A DNA stretch of 64,000 bases from an uncultured Spirochaetaceae bacterium (GCA_900315435.1 OMYY01000001.1:62001-126000), one strand, 5' to 3'. Positions 37,696 through 48,600 are shown, counted from the stretch's first letter. A program made the numbers and translations. The notes: generated by a model from the sequence alone, not told the origin.

Positions 37696-38188
37696 CTTTC
37701 CAATCCTCCTCGAGATACTCCAGCTTCGCTTTCTGGATCTGCGCGATGCCGAGCTCAAGATGCTCCAAGGTCTCCTTGCCCTCCCCGACACGGACTTGGT
37801 CGAGGGATAGCTTTTCGCCGTCGAATCCGGCAATTTTGCCGGTAAGCCAGGAGGCACGACCTGTATCGTACACCTTTACGGACCTCCCTGTGAACAGCTC
37901 GAACTCATGCGCGTCCTTGATGGTCCGAAGCATACCCGGGGTCTCGACGGTCAGGAAAACATCCCTGAGCGGTCCAGCCTCCTCCATCGCGACCGGATAG
38001 ATCGCATGGTATGCGGCATCGCAATCCTTGCTGGCCGCATCCCCGCCAATGCGGGTGATTGCGACTTCGAGCTCGACATTCCTACCACGGTCGGCCTGAC
38101 GGATCTCGACAATCGCCAGACCAAGCTCGCGCACCAGCGGCTCATACAGCACAAACAGCGGATCTGAAGTGATATTCGTCTTTTCCAT
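37685..38188 (-). CDS. rimP: ribosome maturation factor RimP
   Basis: A 167-residue 30S assembly factor. It has the N-terminal alpha/beta domain (YEPLVRELGLAIVEIRQ), VETPGMLRTIKDAHEFELFTG (the LxSPGxxRxL-F-RFxG region of the family) and a C-terminal Sm-like barrel (KVYDTGRASWLTGKIAGFDG). First gene of rimP-nusA-infB-rbfA-truB-ribF-rpsO-pnp. No Shine-Dalgarno is visible; a terminator-like U tract ends 16 bases before the ATG. Confidence 0.92.
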   Translation of the reverse strand: MEKTNITSDPLFVLYEPLVRELGLAIVEIRQADRGRNVELEVAITRIGGDAASKDCDAAYHAIYPVAMEEAGPLRDVFLTVETPGMLRTIKDAHEFELFTGRSVKVYDTGRASWLTGKIAGFDGEKLSLDQVRVGEGKETLEHLELGIAQIQKAKLEYLEEDWKDGR

Positions 38189-38203
38189 AATTTCGATACA
38201 CTA

Positions 38204-38234
38204 TAAAAAAAGGATCCGCTTTTCAGCGATCCTT
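38204..38234 (-). terminator. terminator-like hairpin in the rimP leader (candidate attenuator)
   Basis: On the minus strand AAGGATCGCT pairs with AGCGGATCCTT (one bulged base) around a GAAA loop, followed by seven T (38205-38211). It lies between the rimP promoter and the rimP ATG, so RNA polymerase must read through it to express the operon. Confidence 0.75.
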
Positions 38235-38246
38235 CAACCATGTGAG

Positions 38247-38276
38247 ATTCTAGAAGGCTTGCGACATCCTTGTCAA
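38247..38276 (-). promoter_or_regulatory. rimP-nusA operon promoter
   Basis: On the minus strand TTGACA (38271-38276, consensus), an 18-base spacer and TAGAAT (38247-38252). The start site would be near 38240, about 6 bases before the hairpin. Confidence 0.7.
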
Positions 38277-38411
38277 CCACATCTAATGATCCTGTAAGCA
38301 TTTTTCTCCACCACCCACGATGGTTCGGCGCGTGCAGGCAAAAGATCGGAAAGAGATGCTATACATGTGTAAACATATCGGTGCCGTCAGGCAGGGGCAC
38401 CGGAAAACAAG

Positions 38412-39752
38412 TCAGAGAAGTTTGAAGGAAACGGTCCGGCGGGTGTCGGCCAGTTCATCCGGGGCAAGGGCGCGGTTTCCGTACCAGGCCTCGCCGCTCT
38501 GGTTGTCGGTCGGATCGTTTCTCCACGGACCGGCAATCAGCGATGGGCCGGGAGCCAGCATGGTGGTGCATGGCACCCGCATCACGTCCAGGTTCCCGAA
38601 ATAAAAGCCTGAACCAAGAAGATTCCCTTTGCGCAACGCCCCTCCTCCGAACGAGCAGTCTGCATAGAAGGTTCCGTCCAAGCCTGGAACCTGGAAGGTG
38701 GCCCAGTCATGGTTGCCCACGCTATGCGGAGTAACGTACATGCCGGCCATCCAGTCGCTCCTCAGTCCGGCAATACGGGCAAGGTTGATGAAAAGTGAAG
38801 CCTGGATGCCGCAATCTCCCCTTCCGTTGGCCGCCCCGTATTCGGCAAGATTGGGAATCGTCTGGTAGCTTGGCATATAGGCGTAGGAGACATGATGGAT
38901 CACCCACTGGTAAATCAGTCTCGCCTTGCGGATCGGGTTGGTTTCGTCCCCGATGATTTCCTTGCAGAGGGCTCGCAGGTAGGGGGTCGCCACCAGATAG
39001 GGGGCTTCTTCCCGGCAGTGCTGGGGCTTCACCTCGCATTTGGACTCCAAAGCGGCCAGGTCCCGGAACTTCTGGCGGTTGGTGAAGCTGTATTCGATCC
39101 AGAACTCCTCGTCCGCCTTGGGTATGCCGCGGAAATGGGCGACCCGGCGCTTGCCACGGACCGGACTCATGCTGACCAGTTGCCCGCTCTGGGCATGGAT
39201 GTCAAGCTCCTCCATGAAGGGGCTGGCCACCGGAATGGGAAGGTCGGCTTCAAGCACCTGCCCCCTCATCCACGCGCTCTCCTTGACCTTGAGCCCGACA
39301 TGGATGGTAATCCTCGCCTCTGCGTGACCGAACCCCAGCATCTTCTTCATCACCAGATCCCTCAGTTGCAGGTCGGCCTGGCGTTCCGGAGTGTCCTTGC
39401 CCTTGTCCAAGGTGTCCAGGAAGCGCCTGTGCAGATGGACTTTCCCATCCACCAGCGCCCAAGGGACCGTTCCCTCGCAACGTAGCAGGGAAAGCGTTTC
39501 GGCATCCAGCGTGAAGCCTGCCGCCTTGGCAAGTTCCAGCGCATGCTCCTCGTCAAAGGGATAGTCCCGAAGGAAAACGGGCAGCCGGTGTGCCTCCAAA
39601 AGCAGACGCTCCCGTTGCAGACCGTCGACCTTCCCCTCCCGCAAAAGGAAATCGATCAGTTTCTGGGCTCGTGTGACGTAGCCCGCGTCACTCAACACTC
39701 GGACATCATCCCTCAGCGGGATCAGATAGGCGGTTAGATCATTGGCTCGCAT
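38412..39752 (-). CDS. transglutaminase-like domain protein
   Basis: A 446-residue protein with no signal peptide. The C-terminal half has the transglutaminase/protease-like triad: Cys in NGRGDCGIQASLF, His in GNHDWATFQVPG and Asp in FYADCSFGG. The N-terminal half is helical and unrecognised. Such domains act as cysteine proteases, peptidases or amide-forming enzymes; the substrate is unknown. It lies 29 bases after comF and probably ends the mutS-comF unit. A stem of CGGTGCC with GGCACCG lies just after the stop (about 38380-38403) without a U tract. Confidence 0.85.
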   Translation of the reverse strand: MRANDLTAYLIPLRDDVRVLSDAGYVTRAQKLIDFLLREGKVDGLQRERLLLEAHRLPVFLRDYPFDEEHALELAKAAGFTLDAETLSLLRCEGTVPWALVDGKVHLHRRFLDTLDKGKDTPERQADLQLRDLVMKKMLGFGHAEARITIHVGLKVKESAWMRGQVLEADLPIPVASPFMEELDIHAQSGQLVSMSPVRGKRRVAHFRGIPKADEEFWIEYSFTNRQKFRDLAALESKCEVKPQHCREEAPYLVATPYLRALCKEIIGDETNPIRKARLIYQWVIHHVSYAYMPSYQTIPNLAEYGAANGRGDCGIQASLFINLARIAGLRSDWMAGMYVTPHSVGNHDWATFQVPGLDGTFYADCSFGGGALRKGNLLGSGFYFGNLDVMRVPCTTMLAPGPSLIAGPWRNDPTDNQSGEAWYGNRALAPDELADTRRTVSFKLL

Positions 39753-39781
39753 GGTCTTCTACTATACCACCAGCATCTCGC

Positions 39782-40396
39782 TCATGCCAAGCAAACCGCC
39801 AGACCCGTCACCGGCACCGCGTAATGCTGTTCGAGAGAAGCAATGGCTGCGCGCATCGTACTTCCTGTGGTGATCACGTCATCCACCACCACAAGCCGTC
39901 GGAGCGAGGGCAGATTCCGGTCTTCCACCTGGAAGGCGACCTGTGCCCGTCCCCTCCGGTCCTGTTGTTTCTGCACCCCGCGCGAGGTGCGTGTCAAAAG
40001 CCTTGCCACCGGCATATGCATGTTCCGTGCCAGCAAAAGTCCTTGGTCGAAACCACGGCGTCTCAGACCCTCTCCCGAGGCGGGAACCGGCACCAGGCAG
40101 GTTCCCGCTCCTGGAGGAAGCAGCGGAATCAGCAACGAGGCGAACAACCGGGACAGGTCCCGCTGCCCACCTACCTTGTAGCGTACCATCAGCTCGCGAA
40201 GCAGCCCTTGGAGGGGCCCGTAGGCCTGGTAGTGGGTTTCACAGAACCGGCATGGATAGGCAAGGCTGAGCGTCGGGCATCCGCACACCGGACACCGCTC
40301 CCGCCACAAGGAACTGAACGCATAGCCCTCCAGCACCTTCCGGCAGGAGGGGCAGGGAAACGTTGCGCTCAGACAGGCACAGACCGGGCATTCCAT
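39782..40396 (-). CDS. ComF family phosphoribosyltransferase-like protein
   Basis: A 204-residue protein. The N-terminal third has paired cysteines (CPVC, CPSC, CPVCGCP and CRFC) likely to bind zinc. The C-terminal domain has the PRPP-binding loop RLVVVDDVITTGSTM and GFDQGLLLAR. ComF proteins are linked to natural transformation, but the family is also common in species not known to be competent. It lies 21 bases after mutS. Confidence 0.9.
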   Translation of the reverse strand: MECPVCACLSATFPCPSCRKVLEGYAFSSLWRERCPVCGCPTLSLAYPCRFCETHYQAYGPLQGLLRELMVRYKVGGQRDLSRLFASLLIPLLPPGAGTCLVPVPASGEGLRRRGFDQGLLLARNMHMPVARLLTRTSRGVQKQQDRRGRAQVAFQVEDRNLPSLRRLVVVDDVITTGSTMRAAIASLEQHYAVPVTGLAVCLA

Positions 40397-40417
40397 ACCC
40401 TATCATACCGTCTTTTC

Positions 40418-43021
40418 TCAGGATTCCTTCAGCGCCTTCTGCATCTCCCCTACCAAGGCGAGGGCCTCGATCGGGGTGCTGCGGTCGACGTCGAAGTGAT
40501 CGAGCGCGTCCCGGAGCTTGTCGTAGATGGCAAGCTCGTCCTTCTCCTCCGGCGCAGCCTCTTCGGGCGCGAAGAGGGAGGGTTGGGCATGGCTGAGCAA
40601 GTATTCGTCGTCGTGGCGTTTCTGGAAGTTCTGCGCCTCACGGATCACCCCGTAGGGGATTCCTGCAAGCTTGGCGACATTCAGCCCGTACGAGCTTTCC
40701 GCGACACCTGGAATCACCTTGCGCAGGAAGATGACTGTTCCCTTCTCCTCGACTACCTTCAGCGTCAGCTTCTGCACCTCTCCTCCGGCGATTTCCGCCA
40801 GCTCGTGGTAGTGGGTGGCAAAAAGGGTCTTGCAGCCCATGCGGGTCAGTTCCTGCATGACGGCGAAGGCGATGGCCATGCCGTCCTGGCTGCTGGTACC
40901 TCTTCCCAACTCGTCGATGATCACAAAGGAATGGCGGCTGGCAGTACGGAGAATCAGCGCGGCTTCCTGCATCTCCACCAGGAAGGTGGACTCTCCTCGA
41001 GCCAGGTTGTCGCTGGCGCCGACCCGGCAGAAGAGCCGGTCCACCGGACTCATCACCACCCGTTCGGCCGGAACGTAGCTGCCAATCTGGGCAAGCAGGA
41101 CAATGAGCGCATTTTGGCGCAGATAGGTCGATTTTCCAGCCATGTTGGGGCCGGTGATCAGGCAGAAACGTCCCTGCTGTTCCTCGATATCCAGGCCGTT
41201 GGGAACAAAACCTCCCGCCGGCAGCTGGCTCTCGACCACCGGGTGCCTGCCTCCGGCGATATGCAGCACGTCTCCTTCCACGAATTCTGGTTTCCGATAG
41301 TGGTTTTTCATCGCGCAGACGGCAAGCGAGGCCAGAACGTCGACTTCGCTGAGGAATTGTGCGATTTCCAGCAGCATCGGTCCCTGGGCTGCCGTATCTT
41401 TCAGGATCTGTTCGTAGACTTCCTTCTCCCTCGCCTCGGCGGCAAAACCGCTTTTCAGGATTTGGGTTTCCAGCTGGATCAGCTCGTCGGTGGTGTAGCG
41501 TTCGGCGTTGACCAGCGTCTGTTTCCGGTAGAAGGCCTGGGGAACCTTGTCCACCTGGCCCTTGGAGACCTCCAGATAATGGCCGATGATCTTGTTGTAG
41601 GAGAGCTTCAGCGTGGAGATGCCCGTCTCTTGCCGGATTTTGTCCAGGTACGAGTCGAGCAGTTCCTTTCCTCCGCCCTTGACCTCGCGCAGCCGGTCGA
41701 GCTCCGGATCATAACCGGCGTTGACCACCTCGCCCTCGACGAAGGGCCCCTGGGTCTCCTCGTTGATGCCCTTGGATATTTCCCGCATGACGGAAAGCAA
41801 CTGTTCGAGCGAACTCTGGGTGACGTTGGGCGAGAGCAGCTTCTGGTAATGTGTGGCGTCCTTCTCCATCAGTGAGAAAAAGCAACCAACCGTGCGTTGG
41901 ATGCCCACCAGGTCCTGGGGCAGGGAACGATGCATGGCCACCCGGCTGGACAAGCGCTGCAGGTCAAGCGCCTTGCGCAGGATTTCGCGGACATGTCCCG
42001 TCTCCTCTTGATGGGTCACATAGAAGGTGACCCACTCCTGACGGCAGAGGATATCCTCCCGATTCCTTAACGGAAAGGAAATCCACTGTTTCAGCAGTCG
42101 GGTGCCACCGCTGGTGACCGTCTGGTCGATGGAGGAAAAAAGGGTGCATCGTTCTCCCCCATCCTGGCTGTTGGCAATCAGCTCGAGGTTTCTCTGGCTT
42201 GCCTCATCCACCAACAGGAAGCGGTCGTTGTCCACCTTCCTGTAGGTGACGATCTGCCCGAGCGAGGCGCGGGCGGTGTCTTCCAGATATCCCAGCAATG
42301 CCCCACCGCTGGAAAGGGCCGCATCGTCGTTCTCGAAGCCGAAGGCCTTCAGGTTGGTCGTTCCCATGTGCGCGGTCAATTTCTGGAAAGCCTGCTTCTG
42401 GCTGAAAGACCAGGAAGGAAGTTTTGTCACCATGGCACGGAAACCATCAATCCGGTTTTGGAACTCCTCGTCGGAAAAATACTCGTCCTCGTCGACCAGG
42501 ATTTCACGTGGTTTGACCTGCTCGAGCAGGGCCAAGAGCGAGGCGAACTGCCGGTCCTTCGCCACGGTGGTCATGCAGAACTCGCCACTGGTGATATCGG
42601 CGTAACTGACCGAGAAACGGGATCCGATGGCGACAACGGAAAGGACGTAGCTGGTCTGCCTTGCGTCGAGAAAATCATCATCCACCACCGTCGCCGGCGT
42701 GACAATCTGGATCACTTCCCTCTTGGCAAGCTGTTTCGGATTCGTGGTCAGTTCCAGTTGCTCGCAGATGGCGATCTTCTTGCCTAGGTCGAGCAAGCGG
42801 CGGATATAGGACTTGGCTGCATGGAACGGAATGCCGCACATCGGCCTGCCGGCCCGATGGGTCAGTGTCAAATTCAAGAGCCGAGACACTTCCACCGCGT
42901 CGTCGTCGAACATCTCGTAGAAATCCCCGAGACGGAAAAACAGCACCTTGTCCTTGTTCTGCTCCTTGATGGCGCGGTATTGCTGCATCATCGGAGTCAC
43001 TTTCTCTTCTTGCGTTCCCAT
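40418..43021 (-). CDS. mutS: DNA mismatch repair protein MutS
   Basis: Recognises mismatches. The 867 residues start with the mismatch-contact region (KVLFFRLGDFYEMFDDDA, the conserved Phe-x-Glu wedge) and end in the ATPase domain: Walker A GPNMAGKSTYLRQNA, then the DELGRGTSSQDG signature and THYHELAE. The ATG follows AGAGGA by 6 bases. No mutL is in the window. Confidence 0.98.
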   Translation of the reverse strand: MGTQEEKVTPMMQQYRAIKEQNKDKVLFFRLGDFYEMFDDDAVEVSRLLNLTLTHRAGRPMCGIPFHAAKSYIRRLLDLGKKIAICEQLELTTNPKQLAKREVIQIVTPATVVDDDFLDARQTSYVLSVVAIGSRFSVSYADITSGEFCMTTVAKDRQFASLLALLEQVKPREILVDEDEYFSDEEFQNRIDGFRAMVTKLPSWSFSQKQAFQKLTAHMGTTNLKAFGFENDDAALSSGGALLGYLEDTARASLGQIVTYRKVDNDRFLLVDEASQRNLELIANSQDGGERCTLFSSIDQTVTSGGTRLLKQWISFPLRNREDILCRQEWVTFYVTHQEETGHVREILRKALDLQRLSSRVAMHRSLPQDLVGIQRTVGCFFSLMEKDATHYQKLLSPNVTQSSLEQLLSVMREISKGINEETQGPFVEGEVVNAGYDPELDRLREVKGGGKELLDSYLDKIRQETGISTLKLSYNKIIGHYLEVSKGQVDKVPQAFYRKQTLVNAERYTTDELIQLETQILKSGFAAEAREKEVYEQILKDTAAQGPMLLEIAQFLSEVDVLASLAVCAMKNHYRKPEFVEGDVLHIAGGRHPVVESQLPAGGFVPNGLDIEEQQGRFCLITGPNMAGKSTYLRQNALIVLLAQIGSYVPAERVVMSPVDRLFCRVGASDNLARGESTFLVEMQEAALILRTASRHSFVIIDELGRGTSSQDGMAIAFAVMQELTRMGCKTLFATHYHELAEIAGGEVQKLTLKVVEEKGTVIFLRKVIPGVAESSYGLNVAKLAGIPYGVIREAQNFQKRHDDEYLLSHAQPSLFAPEEAAPEEKDELAIYDKLRDALDHFDVDRSTPIEALALVGEMQKALKES

Positions 43022-43032
43022 GCATTCCTCTT

Positions 43033-43065
43033 ACACAAAAGAGCCCTGCTTCCGCAAGGCCCTTT
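43033..43065 (-). terminator. bamA terminator
   Basis: A stem pairing 43057-43065 with 43038-43046 (8-9 bp with one G-U) and an 11-base loop, followed on the minus strand by TTTTGTG. It ends the tamB-bamA unit 12 bases after the bamA stop. Confidence 0.65.
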
Positions 43066-43076
43066 GTGCCTGACCA

Positions 43077-45653
43077 TCAATAGATCGACTGGGTGATGGC
43101 CAAGACCAGCTTCATGCCGGAGTTCCCTCCGTTATGGAAGATGCTTCCCTTGATGAAGTGGAAGTCTCCGTCGCTCATCCACTTGGCGTTCTTGACAAGG
43201 TAGAGCCCGAGCGGGAAACCGGGAATCTTCAGCTTCAGGCCGGCACCGGCGGAGAAGTACCAGTTCAGCGAGGAGAAGCCGTCATCCCGCAGCGAGGAGA
43301 TGTTGCTCACCACGCCAGTGGCGCTGGCGTAGATTTCCCAGTTCAAGACACCCACGACAAGCGGGGCCGAGAGGGAGATCTCGTTGTTCCACAGGAAGCT
43401 CTGGTCATAGACGACGTCGAAGCCGCGTCCGATATTCATGCCATCGATATAGAGCATCTCATAACGGGTGGCGCCACGCTTGGCATCGTACCAGTCCCAT
43501 CCGTCACCACCGAGGACATCATAGGTATTGTTCCAATACTGGGGCAACATCACGCTGACGCTGCTGGTGGCGCCTAGGACAATCGAAGCATCCTTGTCGC
43601 CAAGGCTGTATTTGCCCACGGTCAGATATCCGCTGGCGGACGCCGTATCCTTCAGATAGTTGGAAAGACCGCCAAGAATACCACCGGCATAGGTGAACGT
43701 ATTGCTCAGGATGTACCCCCTTGTAGTGTTCTCGATCAAGTCTCTGCCGTCCCAGGTGACGGTGAAGGAGAGCTTGTTGGAGAACTGCCAATCCTTGTGG
43801 TAGAGGTACATCAGGTATTCGAACGGCAGGTAGAGGTCATCGTCATAGACGGCATGCTTCAGTCCGATCGAGAGGCCGCCGGAAAGGCGCAGGTTGCCGG
43901 CATCGAAGCGGAACGTATAGCCGGAACTGTAGCTCAGAGCGATGTTCCAGTAATCGTAGCTCATCAGATAGGCGCTGGATGGGTTGGCCTCCCCGCTCTG
44001 CTCGAACTCGATGTAGCTGTCGTATCCAAGCGGATACGCCTGGTCCTTATCGTCGTCGGTGTCGTGGCCGGTATAGTAAGGGCTGCCGAGGGTTTTCTGC
44101 AGGCCGTTGTTCTTGCTGGTGCGGGAGAAGCTCAGGCTGAGCGAGTTGGACCAGGGGATATAGCCGACCCAATCGTCGCTGATGGAAAGCGAGACCTCCT
44201 GGCTGTCCGGGGACAGCGTAGTGGAAATCGAGAGGTCCCTCCCGGTCCCGAACAGGTTCTTGTCCTGCCACTGCAGGAAGCCGGAAATCGGGAAGCTGTC
44301 AACCGATCCGCCAAAGGTAGCGCCAAACTGGATGGTCATCTGGTTGCCCTCGGTGATGTTGAAGACGGGAATGACGGTGTTGGGATCGTCCCCTTCCTGC
44401 AACTCCAGCTTCACATCGGTGACAATCAGAGTGTTGTAGATGTTCTGGGCGCTCTTCTGCAGCTTCTCCTTGCTGAAGACGTCGCCTTTGTGGACAGTCA
44501 GCTCCCGCAAGAAGACGTAGGGCTTGGTTTTCGTCAGGCCCAGAAGACGGATATCGCTGATGGTGGCAAGCCCCTGTTCGTCGATGTGGATCACGTAGTG
44601 GATCGTCGAGCTCTCCTTGTCCCGCTGGGCCTCCACCTGCATGTTGTTGTGCACGTAGCCATTGTTGTAATACTGGTCGCTGATTTTGCCGAGCAGGGAT
44701 TGCAGTTTCTCCTGACTGAGGATCTCGCCTTCAGGAATCGTGATCAGGTTGGAAAGCTCCTCATCGCTGTAGACGGTGTTTCCGGAAAAACTCATGCCGC
44801 CGAACTTCCACTGCTGGCCTTCGTCGATATGGTAGACCAGTCTCAGCCTGACGAACTTGTCGTTGGGATCCTCGCTGGGAATCACCTCGGTGGCCACATC
44901 GGTGACACGAGCGTCCATATATCCATTATTCCGGTAGAAGGTCTCGATATTGGTACGATCCTCGGCAACCCTGCTCTCCTCGTAATACCCGCTGATCAGG
45001 TAGTTCGCGATCCGGCTGGAAAGCTGGCGGCGCAACGTCTTGTACGGAAAGGCCAAGGCGCCGTCGAACTCCACCTCGGCGACCTTCTTCTGGCTGCCCT
45101 CGTTGATGGTGTAGGTAACGGCCGCGGTGTTTGCCGCGTCGTCCTCCACCTCGCTTTCCTCTACCGTCACCTCGTTGTAGCCATAGCCGTGATACAGGTT
45201 GATGATCGCCTGCTTGTCGTTCAGGACATTCTGCGTAGAGGCGAAGTCTCCCACATGCTGGGTGATGACGCCCCGGATACGGGCCAGCTTCATCGTCTCG
45301 TTTCCGACCACCTGGATATCGGTGATTGCGGGAAGCTCGTGGAACTCGAAGCTGAGGACCAGCTTGCCCTCTTCGTTCTTCTCGGCGTTCCCTAGGAAAT
45401 AGAGGAATGCGTTTGTGGCGTACAGGTCTGCCTGCAGCTTCTGGAAGAGCTCGTCGCTATACTCCTGATTCAGGTACTTGGACTCGATGCCCTTGATCTT
45501 GGACTCTCGCAGGTTCTGCAACCCGGTATTCACAAAACCGCTGATCGGCTGACCGTTGTACCAAGGTTCTGCATCTGTTGCGACAAGCTCGAAGGCCGAA
45601 AGGACCACCAGGACCAGCGCACAAAGGAAATGGCGGAAGCGCATATGGGACAT
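43077..45653 (-). CDS. bamA: outer membrane protein assembly factor BamA
   Basis: Omp85-family protein that inserts beta-barrel proteins into the outer membrane. 858 residues: signal peptide (FLCALVLVVLSAFELVATD), about five POTRA repeats in residues 40-430 (for instance EVEFDGALAFPYKTLRRQL and ISDIRLLGLTKTKPYVFLREL), then a C-terminal barrel of alternating aromatic and polar strands ending in a hydrophobic residue. The ATG at 45653 is chosen at 10 bases after GGAGGAG. A TTG three codons upstream is too close to that site and an ATG three codons later is possible. It follows tamB by 23 bases. Confidence 0.93.
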   Translation of the reverse strand: MSHMRFRHFLCALVLVVLSAFELVATDAEPWYNGQPISGFVNTGLQNLRESKIKGIESKYLNQEYSDELFQKLQADLYATNAFLYFLGNAEKNEEGKLVLSFEFHELPAITDIQVVGNETMKLARIRGVITQHVGDFASTQNVLNDKQAIINLYHGYGYNEVTVEESEVEDDAANTAAVTYTINEGSQKKVAEVEFDGALAFPYKTLRRQLSSRIANYLISGYYEESRVAEDRTNIETFYRNNGYMDARVTDVATEVIPSEDPNDKFVRLRLVYHIDEGQQWKFGGMSFSGNTVYSDEELSNLITIPEGEILSQEKLQSLLGKISDQYYNNGYVHNNMQVEAQRDKESSTIHYVIHIDEQGLATISDIRLLGLTKTKPYVFLRELTVHKGDVFSKEKLQKSAQNIYNTLIVTDVKLELQEGDDPNTVIPVFNITEGNQMTIQFGATFGGSVDSFPISGFLQWQDKNLFGTGRDLSISTTLSPDSQEVSLSISDDWVGYIPWSNSLSLSFSRTSKNNGLQKTLGSPYYTGHDTDDDKDQAYPLGYDSYIEFEQSGEANPSSAYLMSYDYWNIALSYSSGYTFRFDAGNLRLSGGLSIGLKHAVYDDDLYLPFEYLMYLYHKDWQFSNKLSFTVTWDGRDLIENTTRGYILSNTFTYAGGILGGLSNYLKDTASASGYLTVGKYSLGDKDASIVLGATSSVSVMLPQYWNNTYDVLGGDGWDWYDAKRGATRYEMLYIDGMNIGRGFDVVYDQSFLWNNEISLSAPLVVGVLNWEIYASATGVVSNISSLRDDGFSSLNWYFSAGAGLKLKIPGFPLGLYLVKNAKWMSDGDFHFIKGSIFHNGGNSGMKLVLAITQSIY

Positions 45654-45676
45654 TGGGAACAAACTCCTCCATGTAT

Positions 45677-48600
45677 TCAGAACAAAACGATGCGTTTTGT
45701 CACACTCAAGCCTATCGTATCCAAAAAGTCAATCAACGACAACTCGTTGGGTTGGGAGAAAACGGTAAAGGTACACAGTGGATTCTCCCACTCAAAGGAG
45801 AGCTCGAACTGCAATGACAGGTCATTGACGAGGAATGGGGAGTCATTGGGTTTGGTCGATCTTGGGTTGACCGCACTTAAATGCAACATTGCCTGCAGGA
45901 ACATGTCGTCGGCCAGATACTTGCCAATAAAGACCGAGGTGTTGTTCAGATAACGGGCGAGCGGACTGATGGTGACCGAATCGCTTCCCGGAAGCGCGTC
46001 GATCAGGAAGTTCTGCATGATCTGGCTGCGAAAACTGAAGACGTCCAGTCCCAGGTTGCTGCGGATCGTCTCCGACAGGTTGGTCATCGGGCTGGTCTGG
46101 ATCCACCCCAGGCGCTCGGCCACATCAGTCGCCATAGTGGCGACCGACGCGACACGATACAGGCTCATGCCCCCCTCTTCCGTTCCGGGCAGGATGCTGC
46201 CGCCAAGAATCGACATGATTTCCTCGGTCGATTTGGCCGGGACGCTCTCGAAGGTCGGATTCAGGTTATCCAGCGTGCTGTCGGTAAGCACCAGATAGAT
46301 GTCTACCGGATTCCCGCCGGCGTCGAACTCGCGCAGCCGGGCCCGGAGGTTGAGGAACGGCTGCACTCCTCCGCTGGGCGAGGCGCGCAGCGCCATCGAT
46401 CCCTCCGAGACGTAGAAGTCTTTCTGGAAATAGAAGATGTCGCCATTACGGAATACCAGCGTACCGTCCACGTTCGCCGTCTTGGTCGGGTTGTCGAAAC
46501 GGAAGCGGAAACGCTCGTCCTCTTTCAAGGTGAAGCTCAGCATCGGATAATCGGTATTGGGGTAGATGATCCGGTTGTTGGTGCCATTGGTCATCAGGAA
46601 GTTGACGCTGATGTTGGCGGCAGTGTACCAGTCCGGACAGCGATGCATGCCACCGATACCGATCAACACGTCGCTGACGGTCGCCTCGCCACTGGCCAAC
46701 GGCTTGGTCCCTGCGCTCTTGTTCAGACGGAACCATCCCTTCATGAATCCGGAGACCTCGACATTGGCCTCGGGGACCGGACAATAGAACTCGATGGGTT
46801 TGCCGGGAAGCCAGACCGTCACATTGAAACCAGCAAGCCCGAGTCCGTCCAGCTGCACGTTCAGCTGCGCCTGCCCTTCCACTGTCTCGCCAGTGTCGTG
46901 ACGGACGGCAAAGCACTTGGTCCGCACGGTGGTCAGTTCTGAGTTGTCGACGCTGAACAGGGCGTTCTTCACCTGGATATCGTAGTCAGGCACGTAGAAG
47001 GCCCAGATGTTGAGGGAATCGCAGGAAAGCTGACCGAAGAGGTTCGGGTCCGAAAGGTTCCCGTCGACATACAAGGTCCCTTTCAGCACTCCCTCCTGGA
47101 AGCGGCAGATGGGGGTCGCGAAAAACCGGTTGACCAGCCGCAGGTCCAGATAGGCGTCGCTGAACTTCAAGGCCATCTGGTCGACATCGGCATTTCCGAC
47201 AAGATGCCCTCCAAACCCGAAGACCGGGTTGATGCTCAGGTCGATGCTCTTGTCGTTGTCGTCGTAGTAGCCGTTGAGGATCGATCCGGATACCGTATAG
47301 CGGCCATTGAGATGGCTGAAATGGAAGTCAGCATCGTCAAAACCGTCAAGAGGACTTCCCAGGAAGACCAGGTTCCGGATGCCTAGGTCGACGGAAATCT
47401 CGTTGTCGAGGAAATGGCTCTCCAGCCGGCTCTGCAGTTGCTCGCTCTCATCGTTGGAGTCCAAGAAAGTCTGGATTTGCTCGATGGAGAAACGTCCCTC
47501 GGGAAGAACGTCCTGCACGGTTTTGGTAAAGGGTGCGAAATGGACCGCAAGATGGAAGAGCGCGGAGGATCCTCTCGTCTGCAGGGAATACAGGGAAAAG
47601 TCGCTGAGAAAGGAGCCATCCAGGACAGCCAGCCCGCCGTGCAGGTCGATGGAAAGGGATGCGTCGTCGATCCGGTTGAGGCCGACGTTGGCGTTCAGGT
47701 GGCTGATGGTCAGGAGATTCCCATCGAACCCGACGGTTCCTTGCAACCTGCTGTCGCCACCGACGATGTCCAGGGTTCCTGCCAAGCGGAATGCATCCTG
47801 CTGTCCTGAGCTACCGATCAATCGCAGGTTGCCGGTCCAGTCTCCACCTTCCGGCAGAAAACGGCCCAGGCCAAGGTTGCGGATGTCGACCATCGTCTCC
47901 ATCCTGTCCTCGTAATTGCCCACGTAGATATCTGCACCCTGCACTCCACCATCACCCATGTGGAAGGCTAGGGTGAAGGGATCGCTCAGGCCGGAACGGA
48001 TGTTCTTCAACAATGGCGTTCCCTGGTAACGGATGGCACCGGAGAACGTGGTGCGTCCATCAGCGGCGGTCAGATTGGTGAATTCGAAACGGTCTGGGGT
48101 GATGGAGCCATTGCCTTGGAAGGTGTACGTGCGGTTTCCCAGCTGGATACCAGACAGGCTGAAGTTGTCAGCCTGGAAGGACCAGTCGTCCTGGCCTGTG
48201 TATGCAATATGCAAGTCGCCGCTCATGATGGAGTGGACAAGCCGTTTCGTATCAGGAAATTGCAGGTTGTTGACCGAAAGCTGGAAGGAAAGCGGGTTCT
48301 TGATGTCGCTGACGAGCTTGACCATATCCCCGCTGCCTCCCTCCAATCTCTGGCTGCTGATGGTGTACTGCCAGGAAACGGGATACCGCATCTCCTTCAC
48401 CACGAGCGAGGCGACACTGGAGAAGACGTCTTCATGGCTTTCCAGGCTTCCGGAGAGCTGGAAGTCGGGAAACTGGTTGCTGACAGCCGTGTACTGGTAT
48501 CGGCGTGGTCCGACATGGAGCATGTTGACCCTGAGAAGCTGGTTGCCGCTTTCGGTGTTGGAAATCAGGAAGTTGCCGTTGGGAACCCAGTCACCTACCT

